The notes: generated by a model not told the origin, from the letters alone. A DNA stretch of 64,000 bases from Streptomyces adelaidensis (GCF_016598475.1 NZ_JAEMUX010000013.1:1-64000); one strand, 5' to 3'; positions 33,619-42,847 are shown, counted from the stretch's first letter. Translations and numbers: made by a program.

Positions 33619-34404
33619 ATGCCCGACATATCGCTGACCATGGTCGTCCTCCTCTGCCTCGCCGCCCTCGCGGCGGGCTGGATCGACGCCGTGGTGGGCG
33701 GCGGCGGGCTCCTGCTCCTCCCCACCCTCCTGCTCGGCCTGCCGAACGGTGCCTCGGCCGCCCAGTACGCGCTCGGCACCAACAAGGCGGTCGCGATCGT
33801 CGGCACGGCCGGCGCGGCGGTGACGTACGCCCGCCGCACCCCGGTGGACGTGCGGATCGCCGTACGGATCGGCCTCGCGGCGCTGGCCGGCTCGACGGCC
33901 GGCGCCTTCGTGGCCGCCGGGCTGAGCACCGAGGTACTGAAGCCGGTCGTCATGGTGGTGCTCCTCGCCGTGGGCGCCTTCGTGATCCTCCGCCCCTCCT
34001 TCGGCACGGCCCCCGCGACCGGACCGGTCTCCGCGCGCCGCGTCCTCGCCGCGATCGGTCTGGCCGGCGTCGGCATCGGCTTCTACGACGGCCTCATCGG
34101 CCCCGGCACCGGCACCTTCCTGGTCCTCACCCTGACCGCCGTACTCCACCTCGACCTGGTCACCGCCTCCGCCACCGCCAAGATCGTCAACTGCTGCACC
34201 AACGCCGGCGCCCTCGCCACCTTCGCCTGGAAGGGCACGGTGTACCGGCAGCCGGCCGCGCTGATGGCGGTGTTCAACCTGGTCGGGGGGACGGTCGGCG
34301 CGCACACCGCGCTGAAGAAGGGGAGCGGCTTCGTCCGGGTCGTCCTGCTGACGGTGGTGTTCACGCTGGTGGCGAAGATGGGGTACGAGCAGTGGGTGGC
34401 GTGA
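33619..34404 (+). CDS. TSUP (TauE/SafE) family membrane permease
   Basis: 261 aa with about 8 membrane helices and the two conserved family motifs, GWIDAVVGGGGLLLLPTLL near the N-terminus and GFYDGLIGPGTGTFLVLTLT in the second half. Family members export sulfite, organosulfonates or sulfoacetate. TAGGGT seven bases before the ATG suggests a leaderless transcript. The 374-bp gap upstream (33245-33618) holds the nir promoter; nothing else was recognised there. Nearly abuts the convergent sortase gene. Confidence 0.9.
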   Translation: MPDISLTMVVLLCLAALAAGWIDAVVGGGGLLLLPTLLLGLPNGASAAQYALGTNKAVAIVGTAGAAVTYARRTPVDVRIAVRIGLAALAGSTAGAFVAAGLSTEVLKPVVMVVLLAVGAFVILRPSFGTAPATGPVSARRVLAAIGLAGVGIGFYDGLIGPGTGTFLVLTLTAVLHLDLVTASATAKIVNCCTNAGALATFAWKGTVYRQPAALMAVFNLVGGTVGAHTALKKGSGFVRVVLLTVVFTLVAKMGYEQWVA

Positions 34405-34414
34405 GCGGGACCGG

Positions 34415-35125
34415 TCATCCGGGGCGGCTTCCCGTGAGATGGGCGAAGACGACCACGTTCCCCTGGTAGCCGGTCGACCTCGAATACCCACCGCCGCAGG
34501 TGATGACCCGCAACTCCGGCCGCCGGGCCGCCCCGTACACCTTCTCGTCGGGGAAGTCCCGCGCGTCGTACACCTCCACCGCGTCCACGGTGAACACGGC
34601 GATCCCCCCGTCCCGCCGGTCGACCTCGACGATGGCGCCCCGCTTCAGCGCGCCGAGCCCGTAGAAGACGGCGGGGCCGTCGGCGTTGTCGACATGACCG
34701 GCGACGATCGCGGTCCCCCGCTCACCGGGCGTGGTGCCCGCCTCGTACCAGCCGGCGAGGTTCTCCTTCTCGGCGGGCGGCACGTCGAGGCTGCCGGCGG
34801 GGGTGAGCCCGAGGCCCATGAGGGGGGCGTCCACGCGGATCGAGGGGATACGGATGCGGTCGGGAGGGGAGGGCGGCAGGACGGCGGCTCCGGCGGGGGG
34901 CTCGGCGGAACTCGACGGGCGCGACGGGCGCGGGTGCGACGGGTCCACCGGACCGGACGGGCCGGACGGGCCGGACGGGCCGGACGGGTTCGGCCGGATG
35001 TGAGCCTGCGCGGCCGACGGCTGCGGCGGTGGGTGCGACGCGGTGCCGTTGCGCAGCAACCAGGCGCCGGAACAGAGGGAGACCAAGGTGACGCCCGCTA
35101 TGACGGCGTTGGCGAGGCGACGCAA
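34415..35125 (-). CDS. class F sortase
   Basis: 236 aa. An N-terminal membrane anchor (VIAGVTLVSLCSGAWLL) and a Pro/Ser-rich linker with a GPS repeat (9-bp units at about 34960-34990) precede the sortase barrel. The catalytic residues are visible: His in IVAGHVDNADGP, Cys in LRVITCGGGY, and a C-terminal GYQGNVVVFAHL. Class F sortases are actinobacterial housekeeping-type transpeptidases of poorly known substrate. Its neighbour upstream on the same strand is a secreted protein with a C-terminal membrane segment, a likely partner. Confidence 0.9.
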   Translation of the reverse strand: MRRLANAVIAGVTLVSLCSGAWLLRNGTASHPPPQPSAAQAHIRPNPSGPSGPSGPSGPVDPSHPRPSRPSSSAEPPAGAAVLPPSPPDRIRIPSIRVDAPLMGLGLTPAGSLDVPPAEKENLAGWYEAGTTPGERGTAIVAGHVDNADGPAVFYGLGALKRGAIVEVDRRDGGIAVFTVDAVEVYDARDFPDEKVYGAARRPELRVITCGGGYSRSTGYQGNVVVFAHLTGSRPG

Positions 35126-35239
35126 GGGTCCTCCTCCCGTTCTCTCGTTCTCTCGTTCCTCCCCTCCGGGCCGAGGGGCGTCGGGCCCGGAGGGGAGGGG
35201 GGGTGGCGGTACCGGTGGACGGACAGCGGAGGGTGTCCG

Positions 35240-35788
35240 TCAGATCCCGTCGCCTCTCGCCCGGCGATGCAGGAGCCAGGTACCGCCCGCGGCGGCGACG
35301 GCCAGGGCCGCCACGCCTGCCGCGGTCTGCACGGGGTCGGGACCGAGTGCGCCCCCGACCCCCGTCTTCACGCTTCCCCTCGGATACGTCGGCTGCTGCC
35401 CGGTGCGCGTGCCGGTGAGCGTGACCACCAGGTCGCCGGTGACCCGCCGGCCGCTGCCGGCGCAGGTCGCGACGATCTCGTACGTCCCCGGCTGCGCGCT
35501 CGGCGGTACCTCGAACCGCCCGCCGGCCGGCCGTTGCCCGGTACCGGGCGCGAGTGGGAAGGCGCCCGCCCCGACCGCGCTGGCGTCACCCGTGGCCGTA
35601 CCGTCCGGGCCGCAGGCCGTCGTGCCGACGGTGATCTCGTCGCCGGGGACGACGTCGGCGGGGGACAGTTTCAGTCGTCCGACGGCCTCGCCGCCGTACG
35701 CGGGCGCGATGGCGAGGGCCGCGACGGCTACGGCCGGGACGGCGACGGCGAGCGCGGTTCCGGTCAGCGGCCGGGCGGTACGTCGCAT
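35240..35788 (-). CDS. secreted, C-terminally anchored surface protein
   Basis: 182 aa. Signal peptide (LTGTALAVAVPAVAVAALA), a beta-rich extracellular domain with one Cys pair, then VKTGVGGALGPDPVQ, a membrane helix (AAGVAALAVAAAGGTWLL) and the positive tail HRRARGDGI. This is the plan of a sortase substrate, but there is no LPxTG or LAxTG; KTGVGG is in the place of the sorting motif. GGAGGAG sits upstream of the ATG. The class F sortase follows after 114 bp. Could instead be a simple tail-anchored protein. Confidence 0.75.
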   Translation of the reverse strand: MRRTARPLTGTALAVAVPAVAVAALAIAPAYGGEAVGRLKLSPADVVPGDEITVGTTACGPDGTATGDASAVGAGAFPLAPGTGQRPAGGRFEVPPSAQPGTYEIVATCAGSGRRVTGDLVVTLTGTRTGQQPTYPRGSVKTGVGGALGPDPVQTAAGVAALAVAAAGGTWLLHRRARGDGI

Positions 35789-36039
35789 CGTGGTTGCTCC
35801 TCCGAGAGTCCTCTTTGCTCTTCCGAGGTAAGTGGCACATGGGCCGAAGCGCTTCCTGATGAAGCGTCAGAAATACGGTGAACGGGTGTCGTGGGGGAGG
35901 GCGCCGAAGGGTGGGGTGGGAGTGTTTCGGCAGGTCACCGGGGCGTGTACGGCTGCGGAGGGGGCGCGGGCACGAAGGAAGGGCGGCGAGGGTGTGAACG
36001 GGTGACTGGGGGGAGGGAGGAGCCGAAGGGGCGGGCGAC

Positions 36040-36070
36040 TTGACCTCAATCAAGGTCGAGGTACGAGGCT
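36040..36070 (+). promoter_or_regulatory. SoxR-type operator/promoter
   Basis: TTGACC (-35) is overlapped by an 18-bp CCTC-n10-GAGG dyad (36044-36061) inside the larger CTTGACC-n8-GGTCGAG repeat, with a GAGGCT -10-like hexamer 19 bp after the -35. Long spacers with a dyad between the hexamers are the mark of MerR/SoxR activation. Confidence 0.7.
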
Positions 36071-36077
36071 GGCCGAC

Positions 36078-36692
36078 ATGAAGACAGCCACGGATACACA
36101 CGTAAGCCCCGCTCCCACGTCCGACCCCGTGCGGGTGACGTTGGTCATCGGCAGCAACCGCACCGGCCGTTTCGGCTCGGTGATCGCCGAGTGGCTGCTG
36201 GGCCGGATGCGGGAGCACGACGACTTCGAGGTCGATGTGGTGGATGTCGCCGAGGCCGACCTGCCCACGACCTTCGAACCCACGCCCGAGGCCAAGGCAC
36301 GGCTCGCCGAGATCACCCCGAAGCTGGCCGCCGCCGAGGCGTTCGTCGTGCTGACCCCCGAGTACAACCACTCCTACCCCGCGGCCCTGAAGAACCTCAT
36401 CGACTGGCACTTCCACGAGTGGCGCGCCAAACCCGTCGCCCTCGTCTCCTACGGCGGCCTCTCAGGCGGCCTCCGCGCCGCCGAACACCTCCGCCAGGTC
36501 TTCGCCGAACTCCACGCCACCACCGTCCGCGACACCGTCTCCTTCCACAACGCCCACGCCTCTTTCGACGACACCGGCCACCTCAAGGACCCCACCGCCC
36601 CGAACACGGCAGCCAAGGCCATGCTCACCCAACTGGCCTGGTGGGGACGCTCCCTGAGGGAGGCGAAGGAGAGGCGCCCGTACGGAACTTGA
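36078..36692 (+). CDS. NADPH-dependent FMN reductase
   Basis: 204 aa flavodoxin-like reductase: VIGSNRTGRFGSVIAEW (FMN phosphate loop), VVLTPEYNHSYPAALKNLID, and LVSYGGLSGGLRAAEHLR. It probably reduces flavins or quinones with NADPH. An operator of SoxR type lies 17-38 bp upstream; in S. coelicolor an FMN reductase gene in the equivalent neighbourhood belongs to the small SoxR regulon induced by redox-active antibiotics, so this is probably its orthologue. Followed by a composite intergenic repeat. Confidence 0.9.
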   Translation: MKTATDTHVSPAPTSDPVRVTLVIGSNRTGRFGSVIAEWLLGRMREHDDFEVDVVDVAEADLPTTFEPTPEAKARLAEITPKLAAAEAFVVLTPEYNHSYPAALKNLIDWHFHEWRAKPVALVSYGGLSGGLRAAEHLRQVFAELHATTVRDTVSFHNAHASFDDTGHLKDPTAPNTAAKAMLTQLAWWGRSLREAKERRPYGT

Positions 36693-36892
36693 GAGGGGGC
36701 GGGGAAGCCGCCTTTGAGGGGCGCGGGGAACTGCGCGACGAGCCACGACGCTCCGACACGTACCCACGCACGACGCGCCCCCTGATGCCTTGGCGGCAGC
36801 CCCCAGAGGTCCGTCCCGGGGTCGAAGGGGCAGCGCCCCTGGGGGATGGGACGGGTAGGGGCGGCGGGGGCGAAGGACCCGGGGCAGCCCCC
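36693..36892 (+). repeat. composite intergenic repeat, copy B
   Basis: The core GCGCGGGGAACTGCGCGAC (36721-36739) is followed after about 75 bp by GTCGAAGGGGCAGCGCCCCT and GATGGGACGGGTAGGGGCGG. The same two blocks in the same order occur at 59371-59500. No gene is recognised in this gap. Confidence 0.8.
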
Positions 36893-36910
36893 AACCGCAC
36901 CGCCGCGGCC

Positions 36911-38824
36911 TCAGCCCCCGCAGCCGTCCCCGGGCTCGGCAGGCGCCGGCTCCACAGGCGCGGGCGCGGGCTCGACAGGAACCGTCTCCGGCGTGTCCGG
37001 CGCCGGCTCCACAGGCCCGGGCGCGGGCGCCTCCGGCGCAGGCTCGACCGACTCCGGCGGGGCGGGCGTCTCCTCGACGGGGGTGGGCTCGACAGGCGCG
37101 GGCTCGACGGGAGCCGGAGCTTCCGGCGCCGGGTTCTCGGTGCCCGGAGCACCGGTTTCCGGCGTCTCGGCCCCCGGTTCGTCGGCCTCCGGGTACCCGA
37201 CAACCGGCTCATCCGCCCCCGGCACGTCCCCGCCCGGCGTCTCCGTCGCAGGAGTCTCCGCCTCCGGCACATACGGCGGAGCCTCCGGCACGTACGGCGG
37301 AGCGCCGGCATCCGGCGGCTCGGGCGCAGTAGCCTCCGGCTCGCTCCCCTCCCCACCCGCACTGTCATCCCCGTCACCCGGCGGGGTGTCGTCCTTGGGA
37401 GCCGTGTCCTCAGGCACCGTCTCGTCGGGCGCCTCCTCCTCAGGCACCGTCACCTCAGGCACCGTCACCTCAGGCACCGTCACCTCAGGCACCGTCACCT
37501 CAGGCACCGCTCCATCGTCAGCCGGTATCTCGACGACAGCCTCCCGCGAGGCCTCCTCTCCGTCATCCCCCGCCTGAACCACCACCGTGTCCCGCCCGGC
37601 ACCCCCACCAAGGCCGACCGAGGTCACACCCCCCGCGTCCGTGAGGCCAACCGCCCCCTCCCGAGGAGCGACCTCCGCCTTCGTCCTGGCGTTCCGGCGG
37701 TCGGCCACCTCGGCGGTGGGAGCCTCGGCCCGAGGGGGCACCGGGGCCTGCGCCACGGGCACCCGCTGAGGCGGAACCACGGCGGGATCGAGAGACCCGA
37801 GGGCGATCCCGGCAGCGACGGCGGCGGCAGCGACGGCCGTGCTGACGGCGGCGACCGTCGGCCCCTTCGCCCCACCGGCCGCGGCCTGCCGTACGACGTG
37901 CAGCAGTTGACCACCACCGTGCCCAGCGCCGGCACCCGCACCCGCACCCGCACCCAAGCCCGCACCCGCCCCGAGCGCCGACCCGGCGGTGAGGGAGAGC
38001 AGCAGCTTGCCCGCGCCACCACCCACGACGAAGACCAGCAGAGCCGGACCGACAAGCGCGGGCAGTCGGTTGTTGGTGCGCATCAGGGACGCGAGCCGGG
38101 ACCGGCAGTCGTCGCACGCGTCCACATGGCTGAGCAGTTGCTCGGACTGCCGCGAGGTCGCCGTACCGCGCACATACGCCGGCATGCGCCCCCAACGCAC
38201 CTGGCACGCCGGGTCGATCGGCGCCCCGGGCTGCTCGCGCAGGAACGCCTGGCGCATGCCCTCCCGCGCCCGGTGCAACAGCACCGCCGTGGCGCCCTGC
38301 TTGGCGCCGATGCGCTGCCCGACCGCCTCCAGCGGCTGGCCCTCCGCCTCGGCCAGCCACAGCGCCTGCACCCACCGCTCGGGCAACTGGCCGAGGACAC
38401 GCACCAACAGGTCGACGGAGGACACCTGTTCGGCCGGATCGGCGCCGTCGCCGTGATTCCCTCGGATCCCATCGACTCCATGGACATGGGCCTCGACCCG
38501 CTCAGGAGCCGTCGGATCCTGCGGCGTCTCCCGCGTCGCGCTGCCGACGGCGGCCGCGAGATGCCGCACCGTCGTCATCAGATACGCGGGCACGTTGTCG
38601 ATCTCGTGCCCCGCGGCCAGCCGCCGCCACACCCGGAAGTGCGCCTCGGCGACGAGATCCTCGGCCGTCCAGGCGTTCCTGGTGAGGGAGCGCGCGTAGG
38701 TGACGAGGCGCGGGTGCTGTTCCTCGTAGATCCGGGTGTACGCGGCGGTCGCGGACACGGACATGGAACTGGACGCGGTCCCCTGGGCGGGTACAGCGGG
38801 CATGGTGGCGTGACCGTCGGTCAT
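36911..38824 (-). CDS. membrane-tethered ECF sigma factor with anti-sigma-like region
   Basis: 637 aa. Sigma region 2 (about 29-98: RIYEEQHPRLVTYARSLT, AEDLVAEAHFRVWRRL) and region 4 (about 137-195: LGQLPERWVQALWLAEAEG, AVLLHRAREGMRQAF) are followed by a zinc anti-sigma motif HVDACDDC (about 235), a hydrophobic segment (ALVGPALLVFVVGGGAGKLLL), a Gly-Ala repeat, a second hydrophobic segment (AAVSTAVAAAAVAAGIAL) and about 290 residues of acidic, Pro-rich sequence with VPEVT and PAPVEP repeats. This plan resembles ECF groups fused to their own anti-sigma (ECF53-type). Release would need proteolysis or a conformational signal. Confidence 0.82.
   Translation of the reverse strand: MTDGHATMPAVPAQGTASSSMSVSATAAYTRIYEEQHPRLVTYARSLTRNAWTAEDLVAEAHFRVWRRLAAGHEIDNVPAYLMTTVRHLAAAVGSATRETPQDPTAPERVEAHVHGVDGIRGNHGDGADPAEQVSSVDLLVRVLGQLPERWVQALWLAEAEGQPLEAVGQRIGAKQGATAVLLHRAREGMRQAFLREQPGAPIDPACQVRWGRMPAYVRGTATSRQSEQLLSHVDACDDCRSRLASLMRTNNRLPALVGPALLVFVVGGGAGKLLLSLTAGSALGAGAGLGAGAGAGAGAGHGGGQLLHVVRQAAAGGAKGPTVAAVSTAVAAAAVAAGIALGSLDPAVVPPQRVPVAQAPVPPRAEAPTAEVADRRNARTKAEVAPREGAVGLTDAGGVTSVGLGGGAGRDTVVVQAGDDGEEASREAVVEIPADDGAVPEVTVPEVTVPEVTVPEVTVPEEEAPDETVPEDTAPKDDTPPGDGDDSAGGEGSEPEATAPEPPDAGAPPYVPEAPPYVPEAETPATETPGGDVPGADEPVVGYPEADEPGAETPETGAPGTENPAPEAPAPVEPAPVEPTPVEETPAPPESVEPAPEAPAPGPVEPAPDTPETVPVEPAPAPVEPAPAEPGDGCGG
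37441..37500. repeat. 15-bp coding repeat, 4 exact copies
   Basis: CAGGCACCGTCACCT repeated four times exactly, encoding VPEVT repeats in the extracytoplasmic part of the sigma-factor fusion. Confidence 0.95.
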
Positions 38825-39011
38825 GGGCTGGAACGCTCTCTGATCGCCTGCTGATGGGACGAAGTCGATTTTGTATGTCGAGATGACAAAAATCTCAAGT
38901 AATCACACAACGTGACATGCGTCACAGCGGGTTACTTCGAAAGCGGCGCAATGCCCGGGGTTTGGCGCTACCGCTATCTTCGATCCGATCATCCGACAAT
39001 TCGGAGTGGGC

Positions 39012-40142
39012 ATGCAGAGGACAGATGAACCGGCCGAAGGGGCGGCGCCGACGAAGGCGGAAGAGGCGACAGAGGCGGAACGGGCCGTCGTGGTCCACCC
39101 CGTCGTGGCCCACCCGGAGACCGCCGAAGCCGCCGACTCCGACTCCGACTCCGGCGACGGCGACGGCGACGACTCCGGCCCCACCTCCTGGCCCCGTCAC
39201 TGGCCCCTCATGCTCCTGGGCGCCGCCGTCCTCCCCGGCGTCGTACTGTTCGCCGTGGGCCGGTGGTCGGACGAACCGGCCGTGCTGGCGTGGCGGACCG
39301 TCTGTCTCTCCATCACCGTGCAGGCGCTGCCGTTCCTGCTGCTCGGCACGGCCCTGTCGGGTGCCATCAACGCGTTCGTGCCGACGCGGGTGTTCACCCG
39401 GCTGCTGCCCAGGAATCCGGCGCTCGCGGTCCCGGTCGCCGGTGCCGCCGGGGTCGTCCTGCCCGGCTGCGAGTGCGCGTCCGTGCCCGTCGCGCACAGC
39501 CTGATACGCCGCGGGGTCGACCCGGCCGCGGCGTTCGCGTTCCTGCTGTCGGCGCCCGCCATCAACCCCATCGTCCTGACCGCCACGGCGATCGCCTTCC
39601 CCGGCAGCCCCGCCATGGTGCTGGCCCGGCTGCTCGCCTCGCTCGTCACAGCCGCCGCGATGGGCTGGCTGTGGCTCTGGCTGGGGCGCGCGGAGTGGCT
39701 CAAGCCCATCGCGCGGCACACGGGACACCGGCCGGGGCGGAGCCGCCGGCACGAGTTCCGGCTCGGCTTCCAGCACGACTTCCTGCATGCGGGCGGCTTC
39801 CTCGTCGTGGGCGCGATGGCCGCGGCCACCTTCAACGTGCTCGTCCCGCGCTCGGTGCTCGACACCCTCGCCGACTCGCCCTGGCTGTCGGTGCTCTTCC
39901 TCGCCGCGCTCGCCGTCCTCCTCTCCGTCTGCTCCGAGGCGGACGCCTTCGTCGCCGCCTCCCTCACCGGCTTCTCACCCACCGCGCGGCTGACGTTCAT
40001 GGTGGTCGGGCCCATGGTCGACCTGAAGCTGATCGCTCTCCAGACGGGCACCTTCGGCCGGGCGTTCGCGCTCCGCTTCTCCGCCGCGACCGTCGTCGTG
40101 GCGATCCTGTGCAGCGTCCTGATCGGAGCCGTACTGCTGTGA
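39012..40142 (+). CDS. DUF318-family permease
   Basis: 376 aa with about 8 membrane helices after an acidic cytoplasmic N-terminus (SDSDSGDGDGDD). The family hallmark is AGVVLPGCECASVPVAHSLI followed by LLSAPAINPIV; the Cys-x-Cys is a probable metal or redox site. Paired with a TIGR03943 protein by a GTGA overlap, as in many Gram-positives where the pair has been linked to metal homeostasis; the transported species is unknown. ATG at 39012 follows GGAG; GTG at 39006 overlaps it. TATCTT near 38980 is a possible -10. Confidence 0.88.
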   Translation: MQRTDEPAEGAAPTKAEEATEAERAVVVHPVVAHPETAEAADSDSDSGDGDGDDSGPTSWPRHWPLMLLGAAVLPGVVLFAVGRWSDEPAVLAWRTVCLSITVQALPFLLLGTALSGAINAFVPTRVFTRLLPRNPALAVPVAGAAGVVLPGCECASVPVAHSLIRRGVDPAAAFAFLLSAPAINPIVLTATAIAFPGSPAMVLARLLASLVTAAAMGWLWLWLGRAEWLKPIARHTGHRPGRSRRHEFRLGFQHDFLHAGGFLVVGAMAAATFNVLVPRSVLDTLADSPWLSVLFLAALAVLLSVCSEADAFVAASLTGFSPTARLTFMVVGPMVDLKLIALQTGTFGRAFALRFSAATVVVAILCSVLIGAVLL

Positions 40143-40936
40143 AACGACCCCTGCAGGCGCTCCTTCTCCTCCTCAGCGGCCTCGGCCTCCTCCACGCCAC
40201 CGTCCTCACCGACCACTACCTGAGATACGTCAAAAAGGGCATGCTCCCCTTCCTCATCGCCTCCGGCCTACTCCTGCTCGTGCTGGGCGCGGCGGAGGCA
40301 TGGTCCCTCTGGAGACCGCGCGGGACCGGAGAGCAGGACAGCCCCGACGACGACCACGGCCACGGTGACGACCACGGCCACGGTGACGCCCACGGCCACG
40401 ACCACTCCACCCCGCCCCGAGTCGCCTGGCTCCTGCTCCTCCCCGCCCTGAGCCTGCTCTTCTTCGCCCCGCCGGCGATCGGCGCGTACACCGCCTCCCG
40501 CGAGGCCCCCAAGGCGGTCACGGTCACGGAACAGGACGAGTTCGACCCCCTGCCGACGACCTCACCGCTCCCGATGACGCTCACCGACTTCACCCGCCGG
40601 GTGCAGCAGGACCGCGACCGGGCCATCGACGGCCGCACCGTCCAGCTGACCGGCTTCGTCACCCCCGACAAGAAGGGGGCCGGGGGCGACGACCTCTGGT
40701 ACCTGACCCGCACGATCTTCAACTGCTGCGCCGCGGACGCCCAGTTCGTGAAGGTGCGCGTCCACGGCACCCCGCCCCCGCCCGCCGACACCTGGGTCAC
40801 CCTCACCGGCACCTGGCACCCCGTCGGCACCCTCGGCACCGGCTCCGCCTCGGCCGCCCTGGACGTCGACACGGTCAAGAAGGTCGACCGCCCGACGAAC
40901 GGCTACACCGACGCCCTCCCGCCGCCCCGCTCCTGA
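40139..40936 (+). CDS. TIGR03943-family membrane protein
   Basis: 265 aa. Two or three N-terminal membrane helices (LQALLLLLSGLGLLHATVL, MLPFLIASGLLLLVLG), a His/Asp-rich loop (DDHGHGDDHGHGDAHGHD) suited to bind zinc or other metals, another helix, and an extracytoplasmic domain with FNCCAADAQF. Start GTG overlaps the stop of the DUF318 permease, so the two act together. Confidence 0.87.
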   Translation: MKRPLQALLLLLSGLGLLHATVLTDHYLRYVKKGMLPFLIASGLLLLVLGAAEAWSLWRPRGTGEQDSPDDDHGHGDDHGHGDAHGHDHSTPPRVAWLLLLPALSLLFFAPPAIGAYTASREAPKAVTVTEQDEFDPLPTTSPLPMTLTDFTRRVQQDRDRAIDGRTVQLTGFVTPDKKGAGGDDLWYLTRTIFNCCAADAQFVKVRVHGTPPPPADTWVTLTGTWHPVGTLGTGSASAALDVDTVKKVDRPTNGYTDALPPPRS

Positions 40937-40950
40937 CCTCCGAGGACACC

Positions 40951-41409
40951 ATGCCGTCGAGATCCGCCCCCGCCCACCGCCGCGAGAGCGGATCGATCAC
41001 GTTCAGCCCCGGCATCCTCCAGCACACCCTCCCCCTCCTCCTGGTCGGCCTGATCGTTGCCGCCGTTCTGTACACGGGCCTCGCCTTCACCGCGGACCCG
41101 GTGGGGCTCGGCGAGCTGTGGCAGTGGCTGTCGGGGATGTGGACGGCCGCCGTGCTCGCTCCGCTCCTGCTCCGGCACGACACGGTGACCCTGACCGAGA
41201 CCGCCCTCGTACGCGGCAGGGGACGTCGCCCGATCGCCCGGACCGACATCCACCGGTTGGAGGTCCGCGGCCTCGCGGGCGTACGTCAGATCGCGGTGCA
41301 CACCAAGGACGGGAAACACTTCACGCTGCACACTCCGATGTCTCTCCTCGACAAGGAGTTCGACCACAAGGTCCAGACCCTCACACGGTGGTGGCAGACG
41401 CAGGACTGA
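40951..41409 (+). CDS. small membrane protein with bPH2-like domain
   Basis: 152 aa. Two membrane helices (LPLLLVGLIVAAVLYTGLAF; WLSGMWTAAVLAPLLL) are followed by a beta-rich domain TVTLTETALVRGRGRRPIA, IHRLEVRGLAGVRQIAV typical of bacterial PH-like domains. 14 bp after the TIGR03943 gene, so possibly in the same operon. Function unknown. Confidence 0.7.
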   Translation: MPSRSAPAHRRESGSITFSPGILQHTLPLLLVGLIVAAVLYTGLAFTADPVGLGELWQWLSGMWTAAVLAPLLLRHDTVTLTETALVRGRGRRPIARTDIHRLEVRGLAGVRQIAVHTKDGKHFTLHTPMSLLDKEFDHKVQTLTRWWQTQD

Positions 41410-41510
41410 AGAGCGCGCGCCTCTCACACGTGCTCCGCCAGTACCTCCCCCACGGCCCGCCGCCCCACGGCCGTGGAATTGCCCCCGCCACCCGCAGCGG
41501 TGACGACCCG

Positions 41511-42666
41511 TCAGCCGACCGACACGGCACTCCAGGCCGCCGCCACCGCCCCGTGCTCCGGGCTGCCCGCCCCGTACAGATCCCGAGCCGCGTTCAGGGT
41601 CGCCGTCCGCGCACCCGCGTAGTTCGTGGACGAGGTCATGTAGACGGTCAGCGCCCGGTACCAGATCGCGCCGAGCTTGTCCTTGCCGATGCCGGTGACC
41701 GTCGAGCCGTTACAGGTGGTGCTGGAGTGCTCCACCCCGCCGATGGCCTTGGTGCCGCTGCCCTCGGCGAGGAGATACGCGAAGTGGTTGGCGACGCCGG
41801 ACGAGTAGTGCACGTCCAGGTTCCCCACCGCCGAACTCCAGCAGTCCGCCGAGGAGCCGTCATCGCTCGGCTGGTCCATGCGGCGGAGCGCGGGCTCACC
41901 GAGGCCGGAGCGGACGACCTTCTCGCCGACGAGCCAGTCGCCGGGGTCGGAGGCGTTGTCCGCGTAGAACTCGACCAGCGTGCCGAATACGTCGGACGTC
42001 GCCTCGTTGAGGCCGCCCGGCTCGCCCGAGTACGTCAGGCCGGCCGTCGCGGAGGTGACGCCGTGGGTCATCTCGTGGCCGGCCACGTCCAGCGAGACCA
42101 GCGGGCCGAGCAGGTTCCCGTCACCGTCGCCGTACGTCATGCAGAAGCAATTGTCGTCCCAGAAGGCGTTGTTGTAGTCGCTGCCGTAGTGGACACGGTT
42201 GTACGAGCCCCGGCCGTCGCCGGCGATGCCGTTCCGGCTGTGGACGTTCTTGTAGTAGTCCCAGGTGGTGTCGGTGCCGTACTGCGCGTCGACGGCCGCC
42301 GTGGCGCGGTCCGCCGTCGCGCCCGTGCCCCAGTGGTTGTCGGCGTCCGTGAAGAGGGTCGCGGGGGCGCGGCGGACACAGATGCCGAGGATGCAGAGGT
42401 CGGTCTGGTTCGCGGCGTCACCGGTGTACGTGTTGCCGCGCGTGGGGTCCTTGAGCTGGTACGTCGACCCGGAGAGGGTGGTCTCCAGGGGGACCGTGCC
42501 GCCGTAGAGCGAACGGCCGTCGCCCGTCGCGGTCTCCAGGGCGTCCCAGGCGTCGATCTGCCCGCCGGTGGCAGCGTCGGTGACGAGGTGCCAGCAGGGC
42601 GGCGGCCGCGACGGCGGTGCCGGTGGTGGCGAGGTGCGGGCGTCGGAGGTGCCGTATTCGGCTCAT
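41511..42666 (-). pseudogene. thermolysin-like (M4) secreted protease lacking its propeptide
   Basis: A signal peptide frame starts at 42666 (MSRIRHLRRPHLATTGTAV). It is joined, out of frame, near 42595 to the catalytic domain beginning WHLVTDAATGGQID. The mature domain is complete: DVAGHEMTHGVTSATAG (HExxH), GGLNEATSD (third zinc ligand Glu) and DVHYSSGVANHF (His). The whole propeptide (about 190 residues in relatives) is missing. CTGGCACC at the junction fits both sides, so a deletion between short homologies is likely. M4 proteases need the propeptide to fold, so the gene should be inactive. Confidence 0.75.
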
Positions 42667-42847
42667 CTGTCTCCCAGGAGCGGTGGTGGGGCTGACCACT
42701 GATGTCCGACAGGTTTACGTGATCATGACAGAACGTGTCCAGAGCGGGTGTGGTGGGATATGTGAGGGGTCGGAATCGTTTCTGCAACGGCCTCACGGCA
42801 CACTCGGCACACTCCGAGGAGCCCGAACGGTTGGAGAGGAGAGAACC

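Noticed and set aside
41470..41500. CCACGGCCGTGG palindrome between the PH-like gene and the M4 remnant
   Set aside because: It has no loop and no flanking signal; expected by chance in such GC-rich DNA.
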